Below, piece by piece: positions 12,301 to 24,325 of a DNA stretch of 64,000 nt; position 1 is the first letter of the stretch; the number at the start of each line of letters is the position of its first letter. The notes under the pieces are model-generated. The model was not told the DNA's origin. It worked only from the letters and a program-made list of their open reading frames with translations, and made no database searches. This DNA is from Cymbomonas tetramitiformis (lineage: Eukaryota; Chlorophyta; Pyramimonadophyceae; Pyramimonadales; Pyramimonadaceae). The stretch is from assembly GCA_001247695.2 (NCBI GenBank), contig LGRX02035310.1:1-64000 (forward strand), given 5' to 3'. Position numbers and translations under genes: made by a program.

Positions 12301-15300
12301 AGTGTTGCAGGCTTGCATTGTCATTGCCGCGTGGAATAAACTTGCCTCGATGCTTATCACTGGCAAGGGTAGTCCCGGTGCACTCGCACTAGTCTGGTCT
12401 GCTTGCCCTTTGGTACGCTGATCATCCTTCACAGTCGAGGGTAGTCCTGCATACAATGGAATGTTGCCCTCACCAACTTATGAGCCTACGGGACAGTTTG
12501 ATTTGCCATAAAAGTATATTACAGTGCAAAGGCTCGGTAGGCATCAATATAAACGCGGTATACTGACAACACATTATGTGATATACAAGTGCAAGAAAAC
12601 AAGTAATTCACTAGTATGCATTAGTGCAAATACCGTCTATTGTGATGGGTTCATTGCGTCGTCATTCTGATGCATTGTTTGTGTGTGTTGGTGTGTGACA
12701 CTGTGCTGCTGAATATTGGCAGCAGGCCTAGTACAACTCTAGTCATGTTGTTCGTAGCCACCGTTTGTTGATTCTTCGGTACAATCTTACCTTGACGTAT
12801 GAAAGTGCCGGTATAAGCTTGTACATATTACGGTATGAGCGCGATGCACACGTATGTGTGTTTCAACACGCATATGCGTGCCAATACTAGTACAATTGCG
12901 CCGCGCTTGTACTGGCACAAACACGCATATGTGTTTTTACGCTTATGCTGTAACACACACACACACACTGAACGGCATGAGATCGGCCAACAAAAGCCAG
13001 CCCACCATCATCCCAGTGGATGTGAGAAGCAAATCAAGAGCAGGGCGGGGCCGCGACAAGATACCACAAACTCATACATATTCCCAACCCAAATGCAAAG
13101 CAGCATGGAAAGATGAAACAATGTGACCGATCATCGCGCCAAACAACTGCTGGTCTCTGGGTTACGGAGTGAGTGGACACACACACACACACGGGCGAGG
13201 TTGTTGGACGTGCCGGAACTAACAGTGAACAGCTGTCGGGAAGGCGACCACCGGGTGGTGAACTATCGGCCACCGGGAGGGCTTGGGAATCACAGGCAAC
13301 TGTGGGGATGGGACCCCAAGTAGGAACAGTGCGGCGTGACAGTTACAGCGCAAGTGTGGAGCGCATTGCTCAAGTTCGCGGCCACCTCGCAAGGCAATCA
13401 GCGCAAGGGCTCCAGTCACGGGAGTTGGTGCTGGGGGTAGAGGGCTACAGGCGCAAGTCGGTGGCGGATGCGCAAGTTTGGATGAGGGCAACCCAGTTTA
13501 TCATTCTCAGACCCTTGGGACAGCGCTTGGGCATCTCTGGCCGTGGCGTGGGTGGGCAAGCTCTCTTGAGATCAGGCTGTAGGGGGCAGCGGGATGATGT
13601 GGGATGTGGGCTTGGTGGTGGAGGGGTGGCTCGATTGGCGGAGGTGAGCCGGCTCCAGAGACACAGCAGCAGTGCGCCGGCAGGACAGCCGCAGAGGGGC
13701 TCAGGTGGCCCAGTGAGGCTCAGGGAGCAGAGGGGTGGTCTTGCGCGTGGGCTTGGTGGTGGAGATATGGCTCGCGCAGATCGGGGGAGCAGGGATGAAC
13801 CGGCTTCAGGCACAAGGCGGCAGTGCGCTGGCGGTGCAGATGCAGAGGGGCTCGGGTGGCTCAGCGAAGCTTAGGGGGTCCCATTCTTCACTAGTGAGCT
13901 CCAGAGAATCCGGATGAGCGTCCCGAAATGTGTGTTGAATCCATTGATCCCCGGCGTGGGTACATAGTGCACTCTCCTGTGGCTTCGGGGTGCCAAAGGA
14001 GTCGCAAGGATAAGCATACACACACACACACACATCAGTGTCTATGCTAGCGTACATATTTCTTATACTTCCTACCTCGCCACCTCCAGGTTAGCACCGC
14101 ATAAACTAGGACAACATATGCGTCTATGACAGGCCCTGTGAGACAATCAGGACAGTGACATCCGCCGCAGGGGGGAAATACTCAATTCAGCTTTACGGTA
14201 CGACTCCTTCTATGTTATGATTTTAGCCCCTAAAGTTGCATGATGTTTATCCTATAGATGTATTATGCATCTGACCCTGCCATAGCGTGCACGGGATCAC
14301 AACACAAAAAAGGGGGCACCCAGTGAAAAGTAGTAGACACTGGAAGACGTCACGAGACATACGTATGATTGTGTGTATGTACATACACATGCATGTTCAC
14401 TATCTGGCACTGCAACCATCTTCCACCCAGTGCTTGATAGTACTACTGTCTTGAACATGTCATCTTCTAGGGCCTACTTTGAGTGCGGGTGCCCCCAGTC
14501 TGTGCTGGTCCGAAATTAATAACCATGCATAACCATGCATACAAAATATAAACCTGCATCTGCATGCTGCATTCTTGTGCAGTGCATGTGCTGAGCGATA
14601 TTGCTGAACAATATTGCTGAGCAATATTGCTGAGCGATATTGCTGAGCACGCCTTATTCAAATTGTGCTAATTCTGACACCATCATATTGATAAACCTAC
14701 CTTCCTGATCTGGCAATACAAATATTGCAATATGAATTATATATCATATACAAGCATACAACTGTGTATTGCTGTATCACTTTACTGTATACCATTTTCG
14801 TGCTATCACGCAGGGGAGCACATACAGCGTCCCAACATTGGAGGTGATAATTAATATTGTGGGTACTAAATATATGTATGGCGTGTGCGCGTGCTAAAAT
14901 GTATGTGTGTGTGTGTGTGTGTGTGCGTGTCCCCTACGTACTCGGTGAAAGGGTATACGGAGTAGTGTGCTGGCACACATCGATATTTATTTACCACTAT
15001 GCTGCAGAGCCAAGGATATGCCTGAGCATTTATGTATGGGGAAAAAATAATGACCATGCTCGACTTCTCACACCTGTTGCCGCTGTAGAAGATGGCGTGG
15101 TTCGAAATGCTGGCTTTCTACCATTCAGCTGAAAGGCTTGTTGGATGGTATACTCAAACAGCTCACTGTAATTACCATCTAGGATCGTACTTTTTTGCAT
15201 TTTAGAAATTCCTGTCTGTAGGCAATTAGTTGCATCGCATATACCCAATATTCTGCCATCCAGGTCTGTAACGGGTAAGTGACGAAACTTTTGTTGCAAC

Positions 15301-16518
15301 ATTGTTCTCAAGGCCGTGATTACGGGAACACCCTCATTGATGGTAATAGGATGCAATGTCATTAGGTCTGCGCACTTGACGTAGATGTTTTTACGCTTCA
15401 ACGGCTCAATAACGCTGGTGTCATCGGCGGGTGTTGCACTCTGCCCAGGTGAGGAAGATGGAACCAACAGCTTGTATGTGATGTCTACATCCGTAAGCAC
15501 TCCCGAGATACCTCGAGATTTCAGCAGCTTGGCAGATGCGTCATGACCAGCTATATTATTGCTTCCATGATAATCGATTCGGTTTACTGCACAGAACGCT
15601 CCTGCAATATGGGGGTTTCCATAATCGCAGTCCACATCACTTTCAGGTTGTGCGCCAACACTGGCGCTTCTCTGGTTATTGGCCGCATCGACGTCATGCT
15701 CAACTGCGTATGGCAGGCTTCCGTCGTAGTCATGATGATCATTATAAAGCAGTATACAGTCGAGTTTATTTTCGTGCATCATCTCGATAGCGGTGAAAAG
15801 GCAAGTGCTTTCTGGAATCATCCATGCCTGGTATGCTTGCAGCGTGCGTGATGCCCCCGCGTCAGCACGAACGAACGATTTCCCTTATATATAGCATGTG
15901 CAATATGCACCCTTCGTTTGACTAACGAAGATGTAAGAATATGCGTCAAGGACACCTTAATGCACGCGCTGCTACCAGCATATATATACACAGAGAATCA
16001 TGCACGAGCCGCTATCGTTTATTTCATGCAGCAATATGATGAAAATAGCAGCGAACCCGAATCTATATCAATGAACCAATGTCACCGCATGTGATATACG
16101 CAAGCATATATGCATTCATCGAGTGACATACACCGCGACGATATTTTGTGCACGCGTAGCAGATATATACATACACACACGCACACGCACACGCACACAC
16201 ACACACACCTATATATATATACTATCCCAACATACGCTTGTTAAACCTCTGTCGTTAGTTGATGTATATACTTCACTGCGAGCTCATGATATTGTGAGCT
16301 CGTAACAACCTCAGCGTAAACAGGCGATATCGTATGTGTGAATAATAATTGGTGTATGCGCGCGCTTTTAGCGAAAGTGTCAAAAAAATGGCCGCAGCGC
16401 CTACCTGGGTTATTTTCATATTACCTACTATAGCAATTGCACCGATGTCTTGGTTGACCTGACTTTCCGTAAGCAGTATGGAAGTGACAGCAGCAGCAGA
16501 GTGGGCCTCCTCGTTCAT
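6305..16518 (-). CDS. CBS-domain protein with four CBS motifs and C-terminal membrane anchor (CBSCBSPB-like), six exons
   Basis: Exons read on the minus strand: 16518-16405, 15827-15074, 12446-12006, 8110-7911, 7779-7667 and 7163-6305. Every junction is GT-AG with matching phase; the total is 2481 nt, 826 residues plus stop. The ATG at 16518 is the first after an in-frame TAG. CBS signatures: AWMIPESTCLFTAIEMM and ALRTMLQQKFRHLPVTD (exons 1-2), VISIEASLFHAAMTMQ and LVDALNIMHDRGFRHLP (exon 3), finished by CILGLLDVLDLSGAIF (exon 4). Bateman modules bind adenine nucleotides and sense energy state. The last exon has a low-complexity linker, a short coiled-coil-like ADIDELKRRICSLERHA and a hydrophobic tail (AVLGAMCIAAGVAV) before RTRFTRR, implying a tail anchor. 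Plant CBSCBSPB proteins have a PB1 domain before this anchor; I cannot see one. Exons 5 and 6 are the least certain. Confidence 0.85.
8973..11361. repeat. Outer inverted-repeat pair in CBS-gene intron (foldback arrangement)
   Basis: The ends TTTTATATACACCCTGCCACG at about 8974 and its reverse complement ending near 11361 start arms of about 280 bp: 8973-9262 and about 11075-11361. The arms share CAGGGGCACCCAAAATTATCTTGGGCCC, the CCGCGGGGGGAAT block and an ACTTGGGNACGT.. segment, in opposite orientation. The element sits in the intron between exons 3 and 4 of the CBS gene. The space between the arms holds a second related inverted pair and a degenerate tandem array (about 10560-10790, CCCACTATCTAAG-type units). 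No transposase is visible. Confidence 0.8.
9263..10293. repeat. Inner inverted pair of the same about 300-bp repeat family
   Basis: Arms 9263 to about 9560 and 9993-10293 are inverted copies, starting TTTGTATACACCCTGTCACGG. They are diverged relatives of the outer arms (same CAGGGGCACCCAAAATT and CACCGCGGGGGG blocks). The right copy is flanked by exact 19-bp direct repeats TTATTTATCATCGGATATT at 9974-9992 and 10294-10312, which looks like a target-site duplication of that single arm. The pair may therefore be two independent insertions of a 300-bp interspersed element in opposite directions rather than one transposon. Confidence 0.75.
13600..13880. repeat. GC-rich 141-bp tandem duplication in intron
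   Basis: The block GGGCTTGGTGGTGGAG begins at 13608 and again at 13749. The intervening GCAGAGGGGCTCAGGTGG part is repeated near 13690 and 13845. It lies in the intron between exons 2 and 3 of the CBS gene and makes long accidental open frames on both strands. Confidence 0.75.
14588..14648. repeat. 14-bp tandem repeat, about four units
   Basis: Four near-identical units of the form GCTGAGCAATATT occur in a row, with variants GAACAATATT and GAGCGATATT. They lie in the intron between CBS exons 2 and 3. Confidence 0.8.
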
Positions 16519-17427
16519 TGTGTGTGCTGGATGAATAACCTACAGAAAGTATGCTTTATGCTACCCACATCAGACTTTATATTAGCCTACAACTTTAGCA
16601 CACGCTACCTGGTACATCCTGAAAGATGGATATGTACATGCTATATGCAATTTCCCACGGCACATCGAATTGAGTTTACAAAAAAAGAAAACGTGATTGC
16701 GCCCGCTTTCAATGCACGCGTGCGCGTGCGCTGCCGGTTGCACGGTGCATGCTGCAGGATCGATTGTTTACTACAGTTTGAATGATGTTGGGCGAACGAA
16801 GGCTCCGTTTTCATGCACAGAGTACAAAAAGTGGTTTAGAAAAATAGGGATATGTCTAAGATCGGGGGGCAGACAATATAACTATTTGTAGTAATTATAG
16901 TAGTTAACCCAGTAGCTCCGGTAGGGGTACTTTGGAATTTTTGGGGGTAGTCTGCTGTGAGTTAAAAACACTCGATTTTTGGTGTTTTCTTTTTGGATTT
17001 TTCAACAATAGGGTTTTGGGAAAAAATCCCAAAACTATCTTTCAAATGATTCCCGACGGGAATTCCCGTTATGTGTGTTCTAGGTGTTCTATATGGAATT
17101 CCCGTTCCCGTTCCTGGTACCCCCTCCCCCGTCGTGTGAAACGAAACCTGAGCTGAGGTATTTGAATTTCACGGACTTCCCAATCTCTGTGTTCTATGTG
17201 TTCTATATGGAATTCTCGTTCCCGTTCCCGGTACCCCCCGTGTGAAAAACGGAATGCTAGGAATAACGAATACATACATTTAATATTTTAAACCCAAATC
17301 GTAATGATGCCGTGCATAGGAAGTCGCCTGGGAGGACAGGAGGTCCTAGGAGGAATTCCGGACGGGAATTTCCTTATTCCTGAACGTTAATGAATCCCCT
17401 TGATTGGACATTTCGCACATGCGGTAT

Positions 17428-18275
17428 TACTGTATATGGTTATTGTGATAAGTAGAGTTCGACGAGATATCTCGGTTACTGGCAAGTTTTGCACCGTAAG
17501 CGTACATGGCCGTGCGAAGAAAAGTTTCAAAATTCTTACGAACGTTCGTAGTGTATGAGGCAGTTCGCATGCGAGAGTACACTGTGCGCCACAGCTGCCA
17601 CAAAGGGCGTGACGGGGCATGCGCAGTGACAGTCGAAGGAGCGCGCGCGGTTAACGTAATACTATAGCACTACAGCGTACGAACCGTGGCTGCGCTGTAC
17701 ACGTATCAGTGACAATAGTGTCAGCAAGAGAGCTGGAGGCAAGTAGGCTGGAAACATTACTGGGTAGACCGAATCAATAACGATTAAGTAGTGAGTTTTG
17801 CAAGTGTCCGGCAGTGGACTTTTTCGTGATATACGTTTCATCAATATGCTGTGCCTCACCTATCATCTTAAGTAACCAGTGTAACAAGTAAGCAGTTTTG
17901 ATCTATCTCAGAGTGTTAATTCAGTTGTCAGCAGTGTACTCCCTTCGCGTGCTGTTTGGGTAGTCAGTTCATCAGTTGCAAGAGGCGGCGGCTGCGCCAC
18001 AGTATATCTAATTAGATTCAGTTATTTCGTTGGGCACGACTCACGAAGATGCCGTTTTAAGTAGAAGCATTTTTAGGTTCGCCGAGCCACATGTTACTGG
18101 CAAATTTATCAGCGAGAGCGAATATGGTTGTGATAAGAGTTCGACGAGGCATCTGATACTGGCAAGTTTTGCACCGTAAGTGTACATGGCCGTGCTATAA
18201 AACTTTCAAAATTCTTATAAACGATCGTATAGTGTATGAGGCAATTCGCATGCGAGAGCACACTGTGCGCGACAA
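17428..18275. repeat. Two direct copies of an about 165-bp dispersed repeat
   Basis: Copies at about 17428-17590 and 18116-18275 share ACTGGCAAGTTTTGCACCGTAA, a TACATGGCCGTGC block and CGCATGCGAGAG, in the same orientation about 690 bp apart. A nearby 130-bp duplication (about 17075-17120 and 17193-17240, GTTCTATATGGAATTC plus CGTTCCCGTTCC) precedes them. No coding region is recognised from 16520 to 19200. I cannot identify the family. Confidence 0.6.
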
Positions 18276-19217
18276 TTCCTCCCAGAGTTCTCATCGGAGT
18301 CGCTAACACTTAAGAAGATTTCAAAATCAGGCATTTCCTAACCAACTGTTTGGCCGCTGCAGCGGTTGCTGCTGCCCCCGCGGCTTGCACCCAGGTGGCT
18401 GCCTCATCGTCGTTCCGAAAAGGTGTTGTCCTACCATAACCATTGAGAGACCACGGGAGCTGACACACCAGGAAGCTGGGGCAACGTGTTGCAGAAGGTC
18501 ATCGTTCTACTGCCGATGGATATGCATTGCGGGAAGGATCTGAATCCCTGACAACAGCGGTTTATTCTTTGACCTTCCCCAGCTGCCTGTGGAGAGCTAT
18601 TGAACATACTATATATATATGCGGGCAATCCTAAAGTATTTATGCGCACGAAGGGACAGCTTCTACAATAATTTTCACCCGGACGTAGTAATACCCTTGC
18701 CTAAGCTCCCGATACTGTATACTCCGGACCATGGTTCCGATGTTTGCCTGATGGTGTCGTGCTCGTCAAATCGTTATTTGGCACTCAGGAGAACTGCTCT
18801 CCAAATAAATAACTCTTCATTGTTTTTGAAAATATTCGTAAGATTACAGAGCGCTTCTTATCAATGGTGGCTTGGAATTGGTGTTTGCAGCTCTTTCATA
18901 ATGTAAATCCAAAAGCCATGACTCAGTCACGGTAAGGAGAGTCGCTCTACCTGCAGTGCTTTAGACCATCTTTCAGTGCAGCAGTACAAATCAGTTTCGC
19001 TTGCCTTTCCCCAAGGACCACATTTTAGCAAAAAACATATGCATACACGTCCTAAGCCTAATACAGCCGACTATCGATAAAACCGGTTAGCCATATGATA
19101 AGGTAGCATCATGCAGGGCGGTCCAAAGATCAGTTTGCGATCGCTCTTCTCACTGATCCCTATGACTTCTGCGATGCACTGCAAACTAGCTTTATATTCT
19201 CTGTCCTCTGCTGAGCT

Positions 19218-20324
19218 TCATGAATGTGAGCCTGCGTTCACCAACTCCAAATATTTTTGCAGTGCACGAGAGGGACCCTGCCTCTGCGTTGCAGCGCTTC
19301 GGTCTCTTACAATGGCATCTTCCATTTCTGCGCCTTCGAGGTAGTGAAACAAGCGTGCAGCTTCTGTTATGCGGTCTGCAGTGGTCTCCTTGGCTCCCTT
19401 GCTCTCGAGGGAGCTCCGGGTTCCCTGATTCGTCTGAATTAAGCGCGCGGCTCTCGCTGAACCGAGCCCACGAGCCAGAGCACTCTCCAACATCCAGACA
19501 AAAATGATACTCGGAACGGTATGGATGTCGGCTCTCTGCAGGGCATATTTATTGTAATATCGCCCCATCAGCCTCTGGTCGGCTGTGATAACGAAGACGT
19601 CCTGGTTTGGAAGGTCCAAGAACAAGCCAATTTCTCGAGCAATGATATCATCTGCGCTTTCGATCGGACCGCTAAGCACAAGCACCGTGCCATCATCCTG
19701 AACAAAGGCCTGCAACAAAACAGAACACAGCCATTTAGAGCTTGAGTGCTGTAAGAGATCGTCTGCAGCTTCGATGGCTCCAGTGCAAAGCCAGTTTGCA
19801 CAAGCCTTCGGGATATAACTAGTGCGGACCTCGAGAGCCAATCAACAGTCGTTTTCATGCGGGGCTATTTGTCACTGCCGCAACATACTGTTGCACATGA
19901 TATGCTTTCATGAACACCAAGCAGTTGGAAGGTTGCTGAAAACTTCGGAGACTCTCGGGTATTCGGTGGCTTGAGAAGGAAATATCAAAAGCCCAGAACC
20001 AAAGTGTGTCACCTTCTGCTGTGGTCCGTGATCTAGAACAAATAGAACACGACCTGTAAACCCAGAGTCCTTCGCCCAGATACGAGTTCCCTCAAATATA
20101 TCCTCAGGAGACCATTCGAACTTTTTTGCAGCACGCACGTTATTACAGTCGATTAGCACGTGCGCGCCCGACTTGGCCTTTGAAAACATATCGCGAGTTT
20201 TCTCCAGTCGTCGCAGAGCCCTGTTAGATAACGCTGCATTTTTCACTTCCATCCGACGTTTCACACGCGTCCTCACTCCTGAATGTGAGTTCCCGACAAC
20301 CTCCTCGTTAGCAAATTCTCTCAT
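19218..20324 (-). CDS. NYN/PIN-like (YacP-type) endoribonuclease domain protein, two exons
   Basis: Exon 1 is 20324-20013 and exon 2 is 19709-19218, minus strand. The donor is AAG|GTGACA and the acceptor TTCTGTTTTGTTGCAG; both are phase 0 and the total is 804 nt, 267 residues. The fold signature is HVLIDCNNVR (first acidic residue, about residue 60), RVLFVLDHG, then SGPIESADDIIAREI and DVFVITADQRL (further acidic residues). These match the metal-binding core of NYN/PIN-like nucleases such as YacP relatives, which cleave RNA; the substrate is unknown. The N-terminus is basic and helical; the C-terminus is charged with no further domain. The ATG chosen is the first in the open frame, and an additional upstream exon cannot be excluded. 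Confidence 0.8.
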
Positions 20325-20329
20325 CTCCC

Positions 20330-20835
20330 AGTGTACACTCGAGACATAATATACATCTGTGCAACGCTTTCACAGTCTCAGACAAAAGCAGTCATTCAGA
20401 CTTCCGCGTCCCAGTCCCAGAAGACTACGCACATACAAACAAAAACGAGAACACACGCACGAACGGATGCAAGCAGGCAGGCATTCAGACAGGCACGCGT
20501 GCACATCAACTTAGAGACGCGAGGGGCGTCCGAAGGCCCAGTCATAACGTTTAGCACAACACAACAATGGCTTCCTTAGTGCCGAAAGAAGCCCGAACAC
20601 TGCCGCACAATCCATACATCGCAAATGACTAACACTCCAAACAAGGTCAAGCGAAGACCACGCACACGCACACGCAAACGCACACACCCACACTGGACCG
20701 CTTGAGGCACGCCACCGAAAGTGAGCCCACCATCATCCAGTCGTTGAGAGGACTGCATGCAGAAACAGGGCGGGGCCGTGACAAGATACCACCCACACAC
20801 ATCCCAAGTCTAAAAAGCGAAGTTGTAGCAGTTTT

Positions 20836-20869
<34 letters not shown>

Positions 20870-21920
20870 GGGCATCCAGCCAGCGCTGCACTGCAGGATT
20901 GCCAAGCAAAAACACCATGGCGGTGCTCCGGCTCAGGTCAAGTTGAAATGGGAAACCCAGCTACACGTGCGTGAACACCAGCCCCCCTTCTGTTTGTCCT
21001 GGGCGCCGCAGCCGAAAGAGTATACAGCAAGCCCTGCCAGCATGGGAATCAAAAGGAAAATCCCCCCGCACAAGCGGCTACCGAAGTGCTCTCCGTAAAA
21101 CAAGGGAAGAGTGTGGATGTCACCATCCCCCGCCTTTCCTTGCAGCAAAGGCAGACCAAACGCGTGCGCCCACACACATAATACATTGGCACCGTTTTTG
21201 CTTCCGTCACTTGTAGAATTTTTCAAATACGCGATGGCGACAGAAAAACGTTTCATGAACTCACCGTGAGGCAAACAACGTATATGTGTCGGTCTGATCA
21301 TTTCTCAACGTTTCCGTTTTTCACCAAGCGGTTCGCACCTCATCCATCGGTTAAACTGCGGTTCATTGGCGAGATATTACCGCACCGCACTGATCATGTC
21401 CTCTTGTTACTCAAGACGATATCTGTAGACAACGATGGGCGATGGCCTGTCGCTGTCGTGTGTGTGCGAAGGCGAGGTGGAAGTGTCTTGCTGAGCCCTA
21501 CAGTGGGCTACAAGTAGCCTGTCTTGCTCCTTTTGCTTTCGGTTTACATTTTGACCGATCGTCCGTTGATCTGCTGATCCGATGCCGTGACATGACACCT
21601 GACCTCGCAGCTCGTGACACCTTCCCCTACTCGTTACTGTCTACTGGTTAGCCCTACGCTTAGGTAACGGCGCTGCTAGCGTCTCCCAGCGAGAGCGTAG
21701 CGTGGACACACGACATACAGTCAGAGTCACAGCCGAGCGACAGGTACCCTTTTATCTCTAGAGCTCTACGACGGTTTGCCCTCCAATTCTGGAGGGGAAC
21801 CCCAGGGGCATTGATCCAGCTGCATTGTGCGAGCTGTAGCGTACAGTAGGGCCCATAGCCATATTTCGGTGCACAGGGGTCGAGTAGGTCCCTTGGGATA
21901 ATTTGCACGCCGTGGGGCTA
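20330..21920. other. Non-coding stretch with dispersed cassette repeats and a (GT)n run
   Basis: This stretch upstream of the NYN gene holds a (GT)n run at about 20838-20868. A cassette with GAGCCCACCATCATCCAGT and GGGCGGGGCCGTGACAAGATACCAC (20720-20790) is also present at about 12995-13070. A CCTTGCAGCAAAGGCAG segment near 21140 resembles one near 35225. Frames here are accidental. I see no gene or promoter element I can defend. Confidence 0.55.
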
Positions 21921-21924
21921 AGGG

Positions 21925-22467
21925 TGTCAGGGATATGACCGATGACATACATGTCATACATGTCTTATCTGTCATACCTGTCATGTCATGTCATGCCATG
22001 TCATGTCATATGCCATAATGACATACAGTCGTCAAGTATTCTCAGTACGGTCGACTATGACATGTACAGTCATAATGTCTGTCATCCACCTAAGGTGAGT
22101 AACATCTGTCATCGAGAGGCCAAGTATATGGCATCGAGATGGCGAAGCAAGACAAGTCTTGAAGAACCGAAGTGTCCTGATAAGATGTGTCTTCGCTTCA
22201 AGCATGCACTGAACAGCATGCGGCGAGCATCAATGGCTATATCGACCAGCCGATGCGGGAAGTTCACCTAGTGCTCTCGGGTTCACAACCCGATGGTGGT
22301 AACGCATGAGATGCGTGAGAGCATTAGAGTATATGAGGAGCATTGGGCTCAAGCAAGCACTTCTGGTCTACAGACTGCTGCACTCATATCCCACCAAACT
22401 ATTGCGTTTCGCTGTTACCGTTCAATAACAGCAGCGTCACATATATTGTTCGTATAGAACCGTGACA
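21925..22467 (+). mobile_element. Solo LTR of the TRIM/LARD family
   Basis: The 543-bp unit begins TGTCAGGGATATGACCGATG and ends AACCGTGACA, TG...CA as in LTRs, flanked by AGGG on both sides (4-bp duplication). Its first 200 bp match the sense strand of the LTR at 50402-51002: the GACATACATGTCATAC tract, CAGTACGGTCGAC, TGTCATCGAGAG and an ATGGCGAAGCAAGA block. It also keeps a hairpin TCGGGTTCACAACCCGA that corresponds in place to the tRNA T-arm in the 26.4-kb TRIM LTR. There is no partner LTR nearby, so it is a recombinational solo LTR. Confidence 0.8.
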
Positions 22468-22469
22468 AG

Positions 22470-24320
22470 GGCGAGAAAAACCTGCAAAAAGTTTGCAGAA
22501 TTTCTGGGGTCAAGTCATAGAAGTCCGGAGGGGGTAATCAGTGTGGTGGGTGGGTGAATTGAAGGTGGGCTGTCGAGTGATTCCCTTGATGGCTAAGGGC
22601 GTGCGAGCTACTCGGATACTCCACAAGACATGCCTATAAGTCCCCTGAGGGGTGAGGGGTGGAGGGGTGGGAGAATAGTGGGATGACAGCCCGTGGCTGG
22701 CACTCGCGAGAGGTCTACGCGACTGAGTAAAAAATGGTATCGATTTTCTGAAAAAAGAACTGGACCGTCATAGAGTTATAGAGGAATATAGGGGGTGCGT
22801 GAACGTACAGGTGGGGGAAAATTAATCGCCCAAGTTGATTGTGGTTGCGAGTGGTTGTTCGCTGTTGGAGTTCTGACTTTTGTGGCATTGTATGACATGG
22901 CAGCGCATGGCACGGCATGGCACGGGACGGCATGGCAATGGCATGCGCCTCATAGGGTTCGAAGTCGAACATCAACCGACCGCGCGCTGCTCCCGCTTCG
23001 CGTCGCGGAGGCTTAGCCCCCGCTCCGCTCGCGCTCGCGCGCTCGTATCGATTAACGAGGAGGGGTGAACCGGAGGTCGATGCGTCGTCTCTCTACACCC
23101 CCACCCCTCGGATGGGAGGGCTACTTTTGAGTTTATATAAAAAAGGTAACATATATTTATGAGATTCCCCCTACGAGAGTCCCCCTACCATCCCCTTACA
23201 AGAGCCCCCCTCGATCCCCACTAAGAAGAATTAGCTCCATCCGATGGTCACTGATCGACAGTCACAGGTTCGGACAACCGAGTACTGTAGCGGTTTATAT
23301 CCGCATTGCATCGGCTGCGGCTCTCCATCGCTAGTTTTCACAAACATATCCACGACTTGAAAATCGTTTCGCAGTTTTCATCTCAACGACGCTAAAGCGC
23401 TTGTTAGATTTATAGATCACCGTAAATGGGTTCAAATTATATACTGCCGCGTTCGCTTCACAAACATATCCACGACTTACAATTCGTTTCGCAATTTTCA
23501 TCTACGACGATAAAGTGCGTCACGGGGGTTACAGTCGAAAAAGCTTCATCCACGACTTAAAATTCGTTTCGCAGTCATCTACGACGCTAAAGTGCGTTGA
23601 TTGGGCGCTACCCGCTTATGTTCAAGGCGTGGTGCACCCAAATTCGTTCGATCGGGTATCAGACGAAATGAAGTCTTGGGGTTTACATAGGTCAATTTGA
23701 GCGTCACGGGGGTTACAGTCGAAAAAGCTTCATCCACGACTTAAACTTCGTTTCGCAGTCATCTACGACGCTAAAGTGCGTCACGGGGGTTACGGTCGAA
23801 AAGCGTCACGCAACGATGGCTTCACTTTGTCTTCGTTCTGTAATAGCCGGTATCAGACGAAATAAAGTCGTATGATTTATACATTTGGGTTGGTTTATAT
23901 ATTTAGAGCGTCACGCCTTAAGTATGTAATATATAATGACAAAAAAACCGGATTTTTCAAAGAGAGGGACAATCTAAAGATTTTCCCCCAATGTGTGAAG
24001 GAAAGGGTTTGAATATCTGGCGAGGGAACATTTTGAAATGTCGAAAAAATACCACTCGACTGCAGCCTTTCGTTGCCTTTCGCTTGCCTTCCCACCCCTT
24101 TGTTTTCCTCATCCACTCGACTGGAGAAAGTTGTGTGCAGTTGAACAGTACTGTGCCACCGCATCTACACGTCATTACCCTAAAACATATTGGGTTCAAA
24201 CCCTGAAACCCTAATTGTTTTAATTACCTGCCATTTTAGTTGTTACATTACCCGGTAACTGAACTCCATGCCCGGTATTACCGGTAAATTACCAGTAATT
24301 CCCGAGGGGGGGTTACCACC
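22470..24320. other. Non-coding stretch with short and irregular tandem repeats
   Basis: CATGG-type reiterations lie at 22895-22945. At about 23345-23830 there are at least four irregular copies of a block with ATCCACGACTTAAAATTCG, TTTCGCAGTCATCTACGACG and GTGCGTCACGGGGGTTACAG, interspersed with unique pieces. TTACCGGTAA-type motifs recur at 24255-24300. I recognise no gene on either strand. Confidence 0.6.
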
Positions 24321-24325
24321 AAAAA

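Larger units (their letters stand above)
12950..16210. repeat. Intronic (CA/TG)n microsatellites
   Basis: Short CA/TG runs lie in the CBS-gene introns at about 12954-12968, 13176-13192, 14019-14033, 14902-14926 and 16171-16208. They are simple repeats without coding meaning. Confidence 0.8.

Noticed and set aside
13173..13874. 233-codon plus frame
   Set aside because: Made of a GC-rich 141-bp duplication and microsatellite inside the CBS-gene intron; opposite-strand frames are equally open.
22230..22330. Possible tRNA gene around TCGGGTTCACAACCCGA in the solo LTR
   Set aside because: Only a T-arm can be folded; no acceptor partner, D-arm or anticodon arm was found upstream at the right distance.
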